Shown piece by piece: positions 49,574 to 56,839 of a stretch of 58,724 bases of DNA; within the stretch, counting starts at the first letter, position 1; every line of letters begins with the position of its first letter. The position numbers and the translations under genes were made by a program. The notes under the pieces were generated by a model that saw only the letters and a program-made list of their open reading frames with translations, ran no database searches and was not told the DNA's origin. Location: assembly GCA_947364395.1 (NCBI GenBank), contig CANASS010000006.1, positions 1 to 58,724 on the forward strand, in the 5' to 3' direction. This DNA comes from an uncultured bacterium (GTDB lineage: Bacteria; Bacillota; Clostridia; Oscillospirales; Oscillospiraceae).

Positions 49574-49774
49574 TTACGGAAAGATGAAAATATCCTCAAT
49601 CGGAGCCTCCACCGCCCTGGAAATATCTACCGCAAGCTTGAGGGAGGGGTTGTACTGGGCCTTCTCCAGCCGCATGATGGTCTCCCTGCGCACCCCCACC
49701 TGCTGGGCCAGCTGCTCCTGGGTCAGCTCCTTGAGCTGGCGGTATTTTTTCAGTCTGCACTCAAAATCCGGCAT
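49574..49774 (-). CDS. XRE-family helix-turn-helix regulator
   Basis: 66 residues from MPDFECRLKKYRQLKELTQE; an ATG two codons earlier is possible. The whole protein is an HTH_3 domain (LTQEQLAQQVGVRRETIMRL, EKAQYNPSLKLAVDISRAV), ending EDIFIF. It closely follows the membrane protein gene with the end and start touching. Such pairs of XRE regulator with DUF3796-like membrane protein are common in clostridia. It probably autoregulates the pair through the direct repeats at 50466-50520. Confidence 0.88.
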   Translation of the reverse strand: MPDFECRLKKYRQLKELTQEQLAQQVGVRRETIMRLEKAQYNPSLKLAVDISRAVEAPIEDIFIFP

Positions 49775-49776
49775 GG

Positions 49777-50451
49777 TCACTCCTCCCCGCCTTCGTCCAG
49801 CTGGTCCGCGCGGTCATAGCGGTAGAGCAGGTATTCGCTGAGGAACAAGTCCAGAGCATAGGTCAGGGACAGCGCGATCATCACGGCAATCAAGGTATAC
49901 TCCAGATTTCCCCGTACCGCCCCCCGGCACTCAACCAGCAGAATGAGCAGAATGATGCTCTGCGTTACCCGGTGGGCCGCGACCTCCGCGCGGAGCTTGT
50001 TTTCCACAAACCGCTCGTCCATCAAGGTGCTGGACATTTTCCCCTCGTAAAAGAAACCGAAAAAGCCGAAAAAAGAGAAGAAAATAAAGGGGTACACCTG
50101 ATAAAACACGTTGTAGGTCCAAAATCCCAAAAACCCAAAGAATCCGGCGAAACCCAGTAGGCCCAGCTTGGGGTTCAGCTTCCGGGTGGTGTTGTTCGCC
50201 GCCGCCTGCCGCTTGCTGGCAACAGCGAACCTCAGGAGCAATACCGCCAGATAGAGCGCGTACAAGACAAAGAGGACCGTTGACAAGAGCATGGGCAGGT
50301 CCCTGGGCGTGAACTCGTAGGTGGATAAATCCATGGGCGCCACCAGCCGCCAGTCGTTGCACACGACGGAGTACCAGGTTGCCGCCGCCATCAGCAGGAC
50401 CACCAACACCCCCAAAATCACGGTGATTTTTCCGTTGAACTTTTTCATCAC
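49777..50451 (-). CDS. DUF3796-like membrane protein
   Basis: A 224-residue membrane protein. Predicted helices are about 9-28, 52-75, two short Gly/Phe-rich ones at 98-135 (GLLGFAGFFGFLGFW, FIFFSFFGFFGFFYEGKM), then 160-178 and 185-208. The repeated GFxGFxGF segment is the mark of DUF3796 proteins. The function is not known. It is the first gene of a two-gene unit with the XRE regulator. Confidence 0.75.
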   Translation of the reverse strand: MMKKFNGKITVILGVLVVLLMAAATWYSVVCNDWRLVAPMDLSTYEFTPRDLPMLLSTVLFVLYALYLAVLLLRFAVASKRQAAANNTTRKLNPKLGLLGFAGFFGFLGFWTYNVFYQVYPFIFFSFFGFFGFFYEGKMSSTLMDERFVENKLRAEVAAHRVTQSIILLILLVECRGAVRGNLEYTLIAVMIALSLTYALDLFLSEYLLYRYDRADQLDEGGEE

Positions 50452-50465
50452 AGGTTCCTCCTACA

Positions 50466-50520
50466 GTGAGATATATTTATCACGAGATTTATTTCTCTCT
50501 TGATGAGATGAATATATCAC
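50466..50520 (-). promoter_or_regulatory. Direct-repeat operator upstream of the DUF3796/XRE unit
   Basis: Two 18-bp copies on the minus strand, GTGATATATTCATCTCAT (50520-50503) and GTGATAAATATATCTCAC (50483-50466), 14 of 18 identical and 37 bp apart, in the AT-rich promoter region. They are likely binding sites of the XRE regulator. Confidence 0.5.
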
Positions 50521-50605
50521 TTTCAGTCCGTGCCGTCAATAGGAAAGTTACAAATAAATCACTTTTCCTTGCGGCCTCTCCCCGGCCGGCCCGGCAAACT
50601 CATCC

Positions 50606-50634
50606 TTGACATTTTTCCGCCCCGGTGATAGACT
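50606..50634 (+). promoter_or_regulatory. Promoter of the thrS T-box leader
   Basis: TTGACA (50606-50611), 17-bp spacer, TAGACT (50629-50634). Confidence 0.7.
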
Positions 50635-50640
50635 GTTTTC

Positions 50641-51000
50641 TGTTAAAATGGCAGCGACGGAGAAGAAACCGCGAAGCGGCGCACAGAGAGGGACCCGCCT
50701 GGTGAAAGGGCCCCGCGCAGGGCGGCGGCCGTACCACTCCCGAGCCGCCCGCGACGAGCGGGACGGGGCCTTCCCGTTACAGGAGGACACAAAGCGGCAA
50801 GGTGTCACGCTACGCCTGCTCGCGACGCGGTTCTAAGCCCTGCGGCTCCGCAAAAGCCGTCCGGCCCCGTGGGGCCGCCCCGCTTTTGCTTCGCTTCGGT
50901 CTCAGCCCGCTGCTCGCGACGGCTTCGCGCTTCTTTGCAAGCAGGGTGGAACCGTGGGATTATTGATCTCACCCCTGATTCTGTCAGGGGTGGGATTTTA
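50641..51000 (+). ncRNA. T-box riboswitch (threonine) upstream of thrS
   Basis: The stretch from the promoter to thrS holds a T-box leader that reads uncharged tRNA. The T-box bulge sequence AGGGTGGAACCGTGGG is at 50943-50958. The AGAGAG and GGTG-containing upper Stem I elements are at about 50690-50705. The specifier loop places ACC (Thr) at 50733-50735 before ACTCCCGAGC. The terminator ATCTCACCCCTGA / TCAGGGGTGGGAT plus TTTTA is at 50966-51000. Uncharged tRNA-Thr should favour antitermination and raise thrS expression. The region between Stem I and the T-box (about 50780-50940) is long and GC-rich. Confidence 0.88.
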
Positions 51001-51033
51001 TCTTTCACCCCTCAATTACAAGGAGGAATTTTC

Positions 51034-52827
51034 ATGAGCGAAGAAAACCTGTATACCTTTGAAAACGAGCAGTACCGCAAAACCTACTGGCACACCTGTT
51101 CCCACGTGATGGCCCAGGCCGTCAAGCGCCTGTGGCCGGAGGTGAAGCTGGCCATCGGCCCCTCCATCGACGAGGGGTGGTACTACGACATGGACGCGCC
51201 CTTCGCCTTCACCCCCGAGCACCTGGAGCAGATCGAAGCCGAAATGCGTAAAATCTGCAAGGAGAAGCTGAAGCTGGAGCGGTTCGAGCTGCCCCGGGCC
51301 GAAGCCCTCAAGTTCATGGAGGAAAAGGCGGAGTCCTTCAAGGTAGAGCTCATCAACGACCTGCCCGAGGACGCGGCCATCTCCTTCTATAAGCAGGGGG
51401 AGTTCACCGACCTGTGCGCCGGACCCCACCTGGACTCCACCGGGCGGATCAAGGGCAACGCTTTGAAGCTCACCGCCTGCAACGCCGCCTACTGGCGGGG
51501 GGACTCCAGCCGGGAGACCCTTCAGCGCATCTACGGCATCGCCTTCCCCAAGAAAGACGAGCTGGACGCCTATTTGGCCAAGGTAGAGGACGCCAAGAGG
51601 CGGGACCACAATAAGCTGGGCCGTGAGCTGGAATATTTCACCACCGTGGACGTGATCGGTCAGGGCCTGCCCATTATCCTGCCCAAGGGCGCCCGGGTGA
51701 TCCAAACCCTCCAGCGCTGGGTGGAGGACGAGGAGCGCAAGCGGGGCTATCTGCTGACTAAGACGCCCTATATGGCCAAGCGGGAGCTGTACAAGATCTC
51801 CGGCCACTGGGATCATTACCTGGACGGTATGTTCGTCCTGGGCGACCCCATGGACGAGACCAAGGAGTGCTTCGCCCTGCGGCCCATGACCTGCCCCTTC
51901 CAGTACCAGGTGTTCCTGAACCGGGGCCGCAGCTACCGGGACCTGCCCATGCGCCTGGGAGAGACTTCCACCCTGTTCCGCAACGAGGACTCCGGCGAGA
52001 TGCACGGCCTGATTCGGGTACGCCAGTTCACAATCTCCGAAGGCCACCTGGTCCTCCGCCCGGACCAGCTGGAGGAGGAGTTCAAGGGCTGTCTGGACCT
52101 GGCGAAATACTGCCTGGGCACGGTTGGCCTGCTGGACAAATGTACCTTCCGCTTCTCCCAGTGGGACCCCGCCAACCCCAACAACAAGTATGAGGGCACC
52201 CCGGAACAGTGGGAGGAAGCCCAGCGGGTCATGGGTCAAATTCTGGATGATCTGGGAGTGGAATACGAGGTGGGGGTGGACGAAGCCGCCTTCTACGGCC
52301 CCAAGCTGGACATCCAGTACAAAAACGTCTACGGCAAAGAGGACACGCTGGTTACCATTCAGATTGACATGCTGCTGGCCAAGCAGTTTGGGATGGAGTA
52401 CGTGGACGCCAATGGACAGAAGGCTACTCCCTATATCATCCACCGCACCTCTCTGGGCTGCTATGAACGCACTTTAGCCTACCTTCTCGAGGAATACGCC
52501 GGGGCCTTGCCCACCTGGATGGCCCCCGTCCAGGTAAAGGTGCTGCCCGTCACCGACCGGGCGGAGGACTACGCCCGTCAGGTATCCGCCAAGCTGGAGG
52601 AGCTGGGCTTCCGCACCGAGGTGGACGAGCGCAACGAGAAGATCGGCAAGAAGATCCGGGAGGCCACCTTGGAAAAGGTGCCCTTCATGCTGGTGGTGGG
52701 CGACCGGGACATGGAAAACGGCACCGTCTCCCCCCGCCGCCGCTCCGGCGAGGACCTGGGGGCCATGTCTATGGACCAGTTCGCCGCCCTGCTGGGGGAC
52801 GAGGTCAAGTCCAAGGCCATCAAGTAA
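51034..52827 (+). CDS. thrS: Threonyl-tRNA synthetase lacking the TGS domain
   Basis: ThrRS charges tRNA-Thr. It has 597 residues from the ATG at 51034 (MSEENLYTFENEQ) with AAGGAGG upstream. It begins almost directly with the editing domain (TCSHVMAQAVKRLWPEVKLA); the N-terminal TGS domain (about 60 residues) of most bacterial ThrRS is missing. Editing motif LTACNAAYWRGDSSRETLQR, class II motif 2 FRNEDSGEMHGLIRVRQFT and motif 3 HRTSLGCYERTLAYLLEEY are present. The zinc-binding catalytic Cys is in RPMTCPFQ. A C-terminal anticodon-binding domain follows. Regulation is by the T-box leader. Confidence 0.93.
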   Translation: MSEENLYTFENEQYRKTYWHTCSHVMAQAVKRLWPEVKLAIGPSIDEGWYYDMDAPFAFTPEHLEQIEAEMRKICKEKLKLERFELPRAEALKFMEEKAESFKVELINDLPEDAAISFYKQGEFTDLCAGPHLDSTGRIKGNALKLTACNAAYWRGDSSRETLQRIYGIAFPKKDELDAYLAKVEDAKRRDHNKLGRELEYFTTVDVIGQGLPIILPKGARVIQTLQRWVEDEERKRGYLLTKTPYMAKRELYKISGHWDHYLDGMFVLGDPMDETKECFALRPMTCPFQYQVFLNRGRSYRDLPMRLGETSTLFRNEDSGEMHGLIRVRQFTISEGHLVLRPDQLEEEFKGCLDLAKYCLGTVGLLDKCTFRFSQWDPANPNNKYEGTPEQWEEAQRVMGQILDDLGVEYEVGVDEAAFYGPKLDIQYKNVYGKEDTLVTIQIDMLLAKQFGMEYVDANGQKATPYIIHRTSLGCYERTLAYLLEEYAGALPTWMAPVQVKVLPVTDRAEDYARQVSAKLEELGFRTEVDERNEKIGKKIREATLEKVPFMLVVGDRDMENGTVSPRRRSGEDLGAMSMDQFAALLGDEVKSKAIK

Positions 52828-52874
52828 AACCCCGGGGAGTTGGATACCATACAGCAGTCTGAGGAAGCGGCGAA

Positions 52875-52985
52875 ATGAAGAAAGCGATAGGAAAAACCGC
52901 CAGCTTTCTGGCCGGTTTTGCGCTGGCGGCATTCCTGGCAATCGTACTGCTTGGCAATCTCATCTGGATTTTTGGCCTTTGCTGA
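52875..52985 (+). CDS. 36-aa single-span membrane peptide after thrS
   Basis: 36 residues starting MKKAIGKTASFLAGFALAAF. A basic N-terminus precedes one hydrophobic helix (about 9-33), ending GLC. GAGGAAG lies 7-8 nt upstream. It is 47 bp after thrS and is followed by a strong terminator, so it should be co-transcribed with thrS under T-box control. No family recognised. Confidence 0.55.
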   Translation: MKKAIGKTASFLAGFALAAFLAIVLLGNLIWIFGLC

Positions 52986-53011
52986 ATACGGCCTGTTACG
53001 TGTAAAACGCA

Positions 53012-53043
53012 AAGAGGACGCCTGATCGCTCAGGCGTCCTCTT
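53012..53043. terminator. Bidirectional terminator between thrS unit and amidase
   Basis: Perfect 14-bp stem AAGAGGACGCCTGA / TCAGGCGTCCTCTT between convergent units. Confidence 0.88.
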
Positions 53044-53050
53044 CGTCTAT

Positions 53051-53836
53051 TCAGTCCATCTGTCCCAGCCGGTCCAGCACCGTCAGCGTGCGGCACAGGT
53101 CCTCGGACACGTTGAGCACCCCCGCGCTCTCACCCCGCAGGGCCCCCCTGTCCACCGCCTTTTTCACCGCGTCCCGGTAGTAGTCCGGCACGTCGTCCAA
53201 AGTTCTGTAGTACACCATATCGTCCTCCTCCTCTCCGTCCATGGCCCGGACCACATCGGCCCGGAAGTCGTTCATGTCCATCCCGAACCGGGGGAACCAG
53301 TTATACACGTCGCCGTGGTTGCTGGCGGTCCCCCGGCGGTAGCCGTCCTGATGGCAGATGATTACCCCATCCCCCATGGGGTCCAGCCCGTAATCCCGGC
53401 ACAGCATGGCGGTCAGCTCCACGGCGGCCCGGTAGGTCTGCTGAAAATAGGCAGGGTCGGTCAGGCCGTCCTCGCACATCTCGAAGGAGATGTGGGTGTT
53501 GTTGGCGCTTTTCCCGCTGGTTCCGGTGCCGGCGTGCCACCCCCGGTGGGCCCAGGGCAGGGTCTGCACCGCCGCTACCCCGCCGTCCGCCAGCCGTCCA
53601 ATGAAGCCGTGGACGCACACGTCAAGGCCCGGGCGGTTCCAATGGTTGCCGTTGGGGTTGGTTCCCAGGGCGGATAGCAGCTCCTCCCGTCCGGGGGTGG
53701 AGGAGACGGGCTGGACATACCGCCGCAGGTTGGGGTTGTCGGCCCCGGTGGAGTGGACCATCACCCCCTCGGGCTTGATGGTCCGCTTCGACTTGTAACA
53801 GTCGTTCTCGGTGAGGATACACTTTAACAGCTTCAT
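53051..53836 (-). CDS. N-acetylmuramoyl-L-alanine amidase (phage endolysin-like)
   Basis: 261 residues from the ATG at 53836 (MKLLKCILTENDCYKSKR); upstream frame is a shadow of the holin-like gene. The Amidase_2 (PGRP-like) zinc hydrolase cleaves the amide bond between MurNAc and L-Ala. Zinc ligands are in GVMVHSTGADNP, then the GWHAGTG region, and ICHQDGYRRGTASNHGD. The C-terminal about 60 residues are acidic with a short helical repeat of unknown role. There is no signal peptide. It overlaps the preceding holin-like gene by 4 bp, as in a phage lysis cassette. Confidence 0.85.
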   Translation of the reverse strand: MKLLKCILTENDCYKSKRTIKPEGVMVHSTGADNPNLRRYVQPVSSTPGREELLSALGTNPNGNHWNRPGLDVCVHGFIGRLADGGVAAVQTLPWAHRGWHAGTGTSGKSANNTHISFEMCEDGLTDPAYFQQTYRAAVELTAMLCRDYGLDPMGDGVIICHQDGYRRGTASNHGDVYNWFPRFGMDMNDFRADVVRAMDGEEEDDMVYYRTLDDVPDYYRDAVKKAVDRGALRGESAGVLNVSEDLCRTLTVLDRLGQMD

Positions 53837-54042
53837 CCAACACCATTCCCTTTCTGCGCCCTCCGCTCCAGCTGGGTGCCGAAGTAGAAGGCGATGATGA
53901 CGGTGTACACCGTCATGAAATCCTGGCCCACATCTCCCCGCAGGGCCTGGACGGCGAATACCGCCGTCAGGGCCAGCGTCACCAGGGACTTGACGCACAG
54001 CAGCCGGGCCAGCCGGTTGGTCAGCACTTCCTTCATGTTCAC
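53833..54042 (-). CDS. Small holin-like membrane protein
   Basis: 69 residues from a GTG start at 54042 with AGGAG 6 nt upstream (an ATG two codons later is an alternative). Two predicted membrane helices (about 17-35 and 42-58) with short basic ends (LERRAQKGN). Size, topology and position just upstream of an amidase suggest a phage holin, but no family motif was recognised. The overlap with the amidase start gives coupled translation. Confidence 0.6.
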   Translation of the reverse strand: MNMKEVLTNRLARLLCVKSLVTLALTAVFAVQALRGDVGQDFMTVYTVIIAFYFGTQLERRAQKGNGVG

Positions 54043-54194
54043 TCAATTCTCCTCTCTTCTCTGAACTTGAGGGCAGTTCCCAAGGCACAGGCCCCCAACC
54101 ACAGCTATGCGCCCCCCGCCGCCGCCGTGCCTGTCCAATCTGCCCGGTGTGTCAAAATTCCCACCCCCGAGAGTAAGAAGAGACAAAAAAAGAA

Positions 54195-54224
54195 TTGCCT
54201 ATTTCCATGCAATTGTGCTATAAT
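54195..54224 (+). promoter_or_regulatory. Promoter of hpf
   Basis: TTGCCT (54195-54200), 18-bp spacer, TATAAT (54219-54224), about 48 bp before the hpf ATG. Confidence 0.72.
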
Positions 54225-54271
54225 ACAAATACGGAGGTAATTTCTGCCTCCAACCGAAAGGAGCTGAGCAC

Positions 54272-54811
54272 ATGAAGTTCACGTTTACAGACAAGAAGGT
54301 CAACCTGCCCAAATCGCTCCACAACTACGCCGAGAAGAAGGTAGGCAAGCTGGACCGTTACTTCAAGAACGAGGCGGAGGCCAGCTTGGTCTTCTCTGTG
54401 GAGAAGGACCGGAACAAGGTGGAGCTCACCATCCGTTCCGGCGCCACCATCCTGCGGGTGGCGGAGAGCACGTCGGACATGTTCGCGTCGGTGGACGCGG
54501 CGGTCACCTCCATGGAACGCCAGCTGCGCAAGCACAAGACCCGCCTGGAAAAGCGGCTGCGCACCGGGGCGTTCACCCCTCCCGAGCCCGCCGAGGAGAC
54601 CTCCTTTGTGCCCGACGCGGAGGAGGACGATTTCCATGTCGTGCGCACTAAGAAGTTCCCCATCAAGCCCATGACGGTAGACGAAGCCATCTTGCAGATG
54701 GACCTGCTGGGCCACGCTTTCTATGCCTTCAAGATCGAGGACAGCGACGCTTTCGCCGTGGTGTACAAGCGCAACGACGGCGGCTACGGCCTCATCGAGG
54801 ACGAGGGCTGA
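54272..54811 (+). CDS. hpf: Long-form ribosome hibernation promoting factor
   Basis: A 179-residue protein that dimerises and silences 70S ribosomes (100S formation) in resting cells. The N-terminal S30AE domain covers about 1-105 (MKFTFTDKKVNLPKSLHNYA...). A Pro/Glu linker follows. The C-terminal dimerisation domain covers about 120-179 (VRTKKFPIKPMTVDEAILQM, then DLLGHAFYAFKI). GAAAGGAGC lies just upstream. The next gene starts 8 bp downstream. Confidence 0.93.
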   Translation: MKFTFTDKKVNLPKSLHNYAEKKVGKLDRYFKNEAEASLVFSVEKDRNKVELTIRSGATILRVAESTSDMFASVDAAVTSMERQLRKHKTRLEKRLRTGAFTPPEPAEETSFVPDAEEDDFHVVRTKKFPIKPMTVDEAILQMDLLGHAFYAFKIEDSDAFAVVYKRNDGGYGLIEDEG

Positions 54812-54819
54812 GGGACGGC

Positions 54820-55113
54820 GTGAAACCTGTCATTTTGTCAGCTGACGGGCCGTCAAAGGTATATCTGGTGCCGGACCGGGTGGCGGACAATCTGGAGGAA
54901 TGGTGCTGGACATTCTGCTCTATCTGGCTGCCCAGCGCTCCCGAGGCCGCCAAATACCGGGTGAATAACGGCTTATGCTATAACGAGGACGATTTTATTG
55001 AATATCTCAACGCGGTGGAATTTCCAGAGGAACCGTCTATGCTGGTAGAACAGACGGATTGGAATACCCCCATCCCGGAGATATATGCCGGTTGTCCCCG
55101 GTTCGATTTCTGA
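54820..55113 (+). CDS. Small protein of unknown function after hpf
   Basis: 97 residues from a GTG at 54820 (MKPVILSADGPSKVYLVPDR). It is a soluble, acidic, Trp/Pro-rich protein (EEWCWTFCSIWLPSAPEAAK, IEYLNAVEFPEEPSMLVEQT). No family was recognised. Spacing of 8 bp after hpf and a terminator 20 bp downstream suggest co-transcription with hpf. The start has only a weak GAGGG site. Confidence 0.65.
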   Translation: MKPVILSADGPSKVYLVPDRVADNLEEWCWTFCSIWLPSAPEAAKYRVNNGLCYNEDDFIEYLNAVEFPEEPSMLVEQTDWNTPIPEIYAGCPRFDF

Positions 55114-55123
55114 ATATAAATAA

Positions 55124-55167
55124 GCGGCGGGCTGCAAGAGAAATTTTCTTGCAGCCCACCGCCCTTT
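55124..55167. terminator. Terminator between the hpf unit and tauE
   Basis: Stem GGGCTGCAAGA / TTCTTGCAGCCC with outer GGCGG / CCGCC, then CTTTTGTT on the plus strand. Convergent genes on both sides. Confidence 0.82.
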
Positions 55168-55177
55168 TGTTCCCTTT

Positions 55178-55945
55178 TCAAGTCAGATAGTTCACCGCCA
55201 GGATGGCCGCCCCCAGCACCGCCAGCACCACGCCGGTGGCCCGGTTGAGGACGATGGGACTGGCCTTGTTGGCAAACCGGGCGGCAATACGGGCCCACAG
55301 CAGGGTGGACAGCACGCACAGGGCCAGTACCGTCAGGTCGGGCATGCCGCCGATGGCAAAGTGGCTGGCCGCCCCGGTGAAGGCGGTGAAGGCCATGATG
55401 AACACGCTGGTGCCCACGGCGGTCTTGAGCTCGTACCCCAGCACGGAGGTGAGGATGAGCAGCATCATCATGCCGCCGCCCGCCCCCACGAAGCCGCAGA
55501 TGAAGCCGATGAGCATCCCGCACAGGACGGACTGGACCACCCGTTTTCTGGGATCCGTGCCCGCCATGGCCTCCTTGGTGGTCATGACGGGCCTGACGAT
55601 GAATTTGACGCCCAGCAGCAGGGTCATCCAGGTGGAAAAGCCCCCCATGGCGGAGGCGGGCACCAGGCTGGACACCCAGCTGCCCACCAGGGTGAAGCAC
55701 AGCACGGTGAACATCATCACCAGGCCGTTTTTCACGTCCAGGTTCTTGTTTTTCCCATAGGTATAGGCGGAAACGGCGCTGGCCAGCACGTCGCTGGCCA
55801 GGGCAATGCCCACCGCCTCATAGGGCTCCATGTGGAGGAAGGTGATGAGCATGGGACTGATGACGGCGGCGGCGCTCATGCCCGCAAAGCCGGTGCCCAG
55901 CCCCGCGCCAGCTCCGGCCAGAAAACAGATCACAAAGGTAAACAC
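55178..55945 (-). CDS. TauE/SafE-family sulfite or sulfoacetate exporter-like permease
   Basis: A 255-residue permease with about eight hydrophobic helices in two halves. The N-terminal half has GLGTGFAGMSAAAVISPML and the C-terminal half GFICGFVGAGGGMMMLLIL, the repeated GxGxG motif of the TauE family. The family moves organosulfur anions (sulfite, sulfoacetate) across the membrane; the substrate here is unknown. It is 9 bp downstream of a MarR-type regulator gene, which probably controls it. Confidence 0.86.
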   Translation of the reverse strand: MFTFVICFLAGAGAGLGTGFAGMSAAAVISPMLITFLHMEPYEAVGIALASDVLASAVSAYTYGKNKNLDVKNGLVMMFTVLCFTLVGSWVSSLVPASAMGGFSTWMTLLLGVKFIVRPVMTTKEAMAGTDPRKRVVQSVLCGMLIGFICGFVGAGGGMMMLLILTSVLGYELKTAVGTSVFIMAFTAFTGAASHFAIGGMPDLTVLALCVLSTLLWARIAARFANKASPIVLNRATGVVLAVLGAAILAVNYLT

Positions 55946-55954
55946 AAAAAAACC

Positions 55955-56386
55955 TCACTTTTTCATGGCGTCCCGGACATTCCGGGCAATCTTTTTTAAA
56001 ATGTCCTCCAACGCCCGCTCCTCCGGCCCGGTGAAGTCCCGGCGCATGGCCTGAAAAAAGGCGCACTGGGCCTCCCGGCCCTCCTGAAGGATGGATTCGG
56101 CGGCGGGAAGCGGGGTGAGCCGCAGGGTTTTGCGGTTTCCCTCCATGTGGGCCGCGGACAGCAGGCCCCGGACCTTGAGGGAATGGACCGCCGCCGACAC
56201 GTGGGACTTGGTCCACTGGCGCAGGCGGACGGCCTCCGCCGCCGTGGCGCTGCCGGGGTTGTTGTGGAGGAACAGCAGCAGGTCCAGTTCCATCCGGGTG
56301 AGCCCCCACCGCTGGGCCACCGGGTCCAGGGCCCGGTCATACGCCTCCTTTAAAAGCAGCACATGCTCCAAAAACGACTCCGTCAC
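55955..56386 (-). CDS. MarR-family transcriptional regulator
   Basis: 143 residues from a GTG at 56386 (MTESFLEHVLLLKEAYDRAL) with AAAGGAGGGGG upstream. The winged helix covers about 25-100: LTRMELDLLLFLHNNPGSAT, AAEAVRLRQWTKSHVSAAVH (recognition helix) and the wing MEGNRKTLRLTP. It is the first gene of a pair with the TauE-type permease. The palindrome just downstream of its own -10 suggests autorepression. Confidence 0.9.
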   Translation of the reverse strand: MTESFLEHVLLLKEAYDRALDPVAQRWGLTRMELDLLLFLHNNPGSATAAEAVRLRQWTKSHVSAAVHSLKVRGLLSAAHMEGNRKTLRLTPLPAAESILQEGREAQCAFFQAMRRDFTGPEERALEDILKKIARNVRDAMKK

Positions 56387-56401
56387 GGCGCCCCCTCCTT
56401 T

Positions 56402-56454
56402 TAGTTCTGTTTTGAACTATTTTGCATTATAGCAGACGTTCCCCCTCTTGTCAA
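56402..56454 (-). promoter_or_regulatory. MarR-tauE promoter with palindromic operator
   Basis: Minus strand TTGACA (56454-56449), 17-bp spacer, TATAAT (56431-56426) is a consensus promoter. TAGTTC-N6-GAACTA (56402-56419) directly follows the -10 and is a good MarR-type operator. Confidence 0.75.
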
Positions 56455-56504
56455 GCAGAAATCAGCCTGGGCTTTTCCTTTATTTGGGACGCGGAAAGTG
56501 ACGC

Positions 56505-56534
56505 TTGACAATCCCCCCGTCCCCACGGTATAAT
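56505..56534 (+). promoter_or_regulatory. Promoter of the leuA T-box leader
   Basis: TTGACA (56505-56510), 18-bp spacer, TATAAT (56529-56534). Confidence 0.82.
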
Positions 56535-56540
56535 GGTTAC

Positions 56541-56812
56541 CAAGCAAAAGGCGTTGATGGGAAGAAGACGCGGTTTTCCCCGCTCAGAGAGCCGGTGGTT
56601 GGTGCGAACCGGCGCGGGACCCCGCGTGGATACTGGCCCCGGAGCCGCCAATCCGAACCCATTCAGTAGGATTGGACGGGTGGTCCCGTTACAGGCCGCG
56701 GCCTTGCTGGAGGCCAAGAGCGCACGTCGGGTGACCGCGTGCGGAATTAGGGTGGTACCGCGTGATATGATTTATTGCGCCCCTGGCGAAACGTCGGGGG
56801 CGTTTTTTGTCC
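56541..56812 (+). ncRNA. T-box riboswitch (leucine) upstream of leuA
   Basis: The leader has the T-box sequence AGGGTGGTACCGCG (56749-56762) and Stem I elements AGAGAG and GGTG at about 56585-56603. The specifier loop, aligned to the thrS leader by the shared CCGAGCC/CGGAGCC segment, gives CTG (Leu) at 56633-56635. The terminator CGCCCC...GGGGCG plus TTTTTT is at 56778-56808. Uncharged tRNA-Leu (anticodon CAG) is predicted to switch on leuA. Confidence 0.88.
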
Positions 56813-56839
56813 CCCGAATCCCAAAAGGAGGAAAAACCC

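Noticed and set aside
49548..49841. 97-codon plus-strand ORF after the 15-bp palindrome, with an SD-like arm upstream
   Set aside because: It is opposite the XRE regulator gene, whose HTH is unmistakable; the translation has no recognisable features.
50606..50836. 76-codon plus-strand ORF in the thrS leader
   Set aside because: It lies within T-box Stem I; the RNA structure explains the sequence and no ribosome binding site is present.
53837..54088. N-terminal extension of the amidase
   Set aside because: It overlaps the holin-like gene in another frame; the amidase family start fits 53836.
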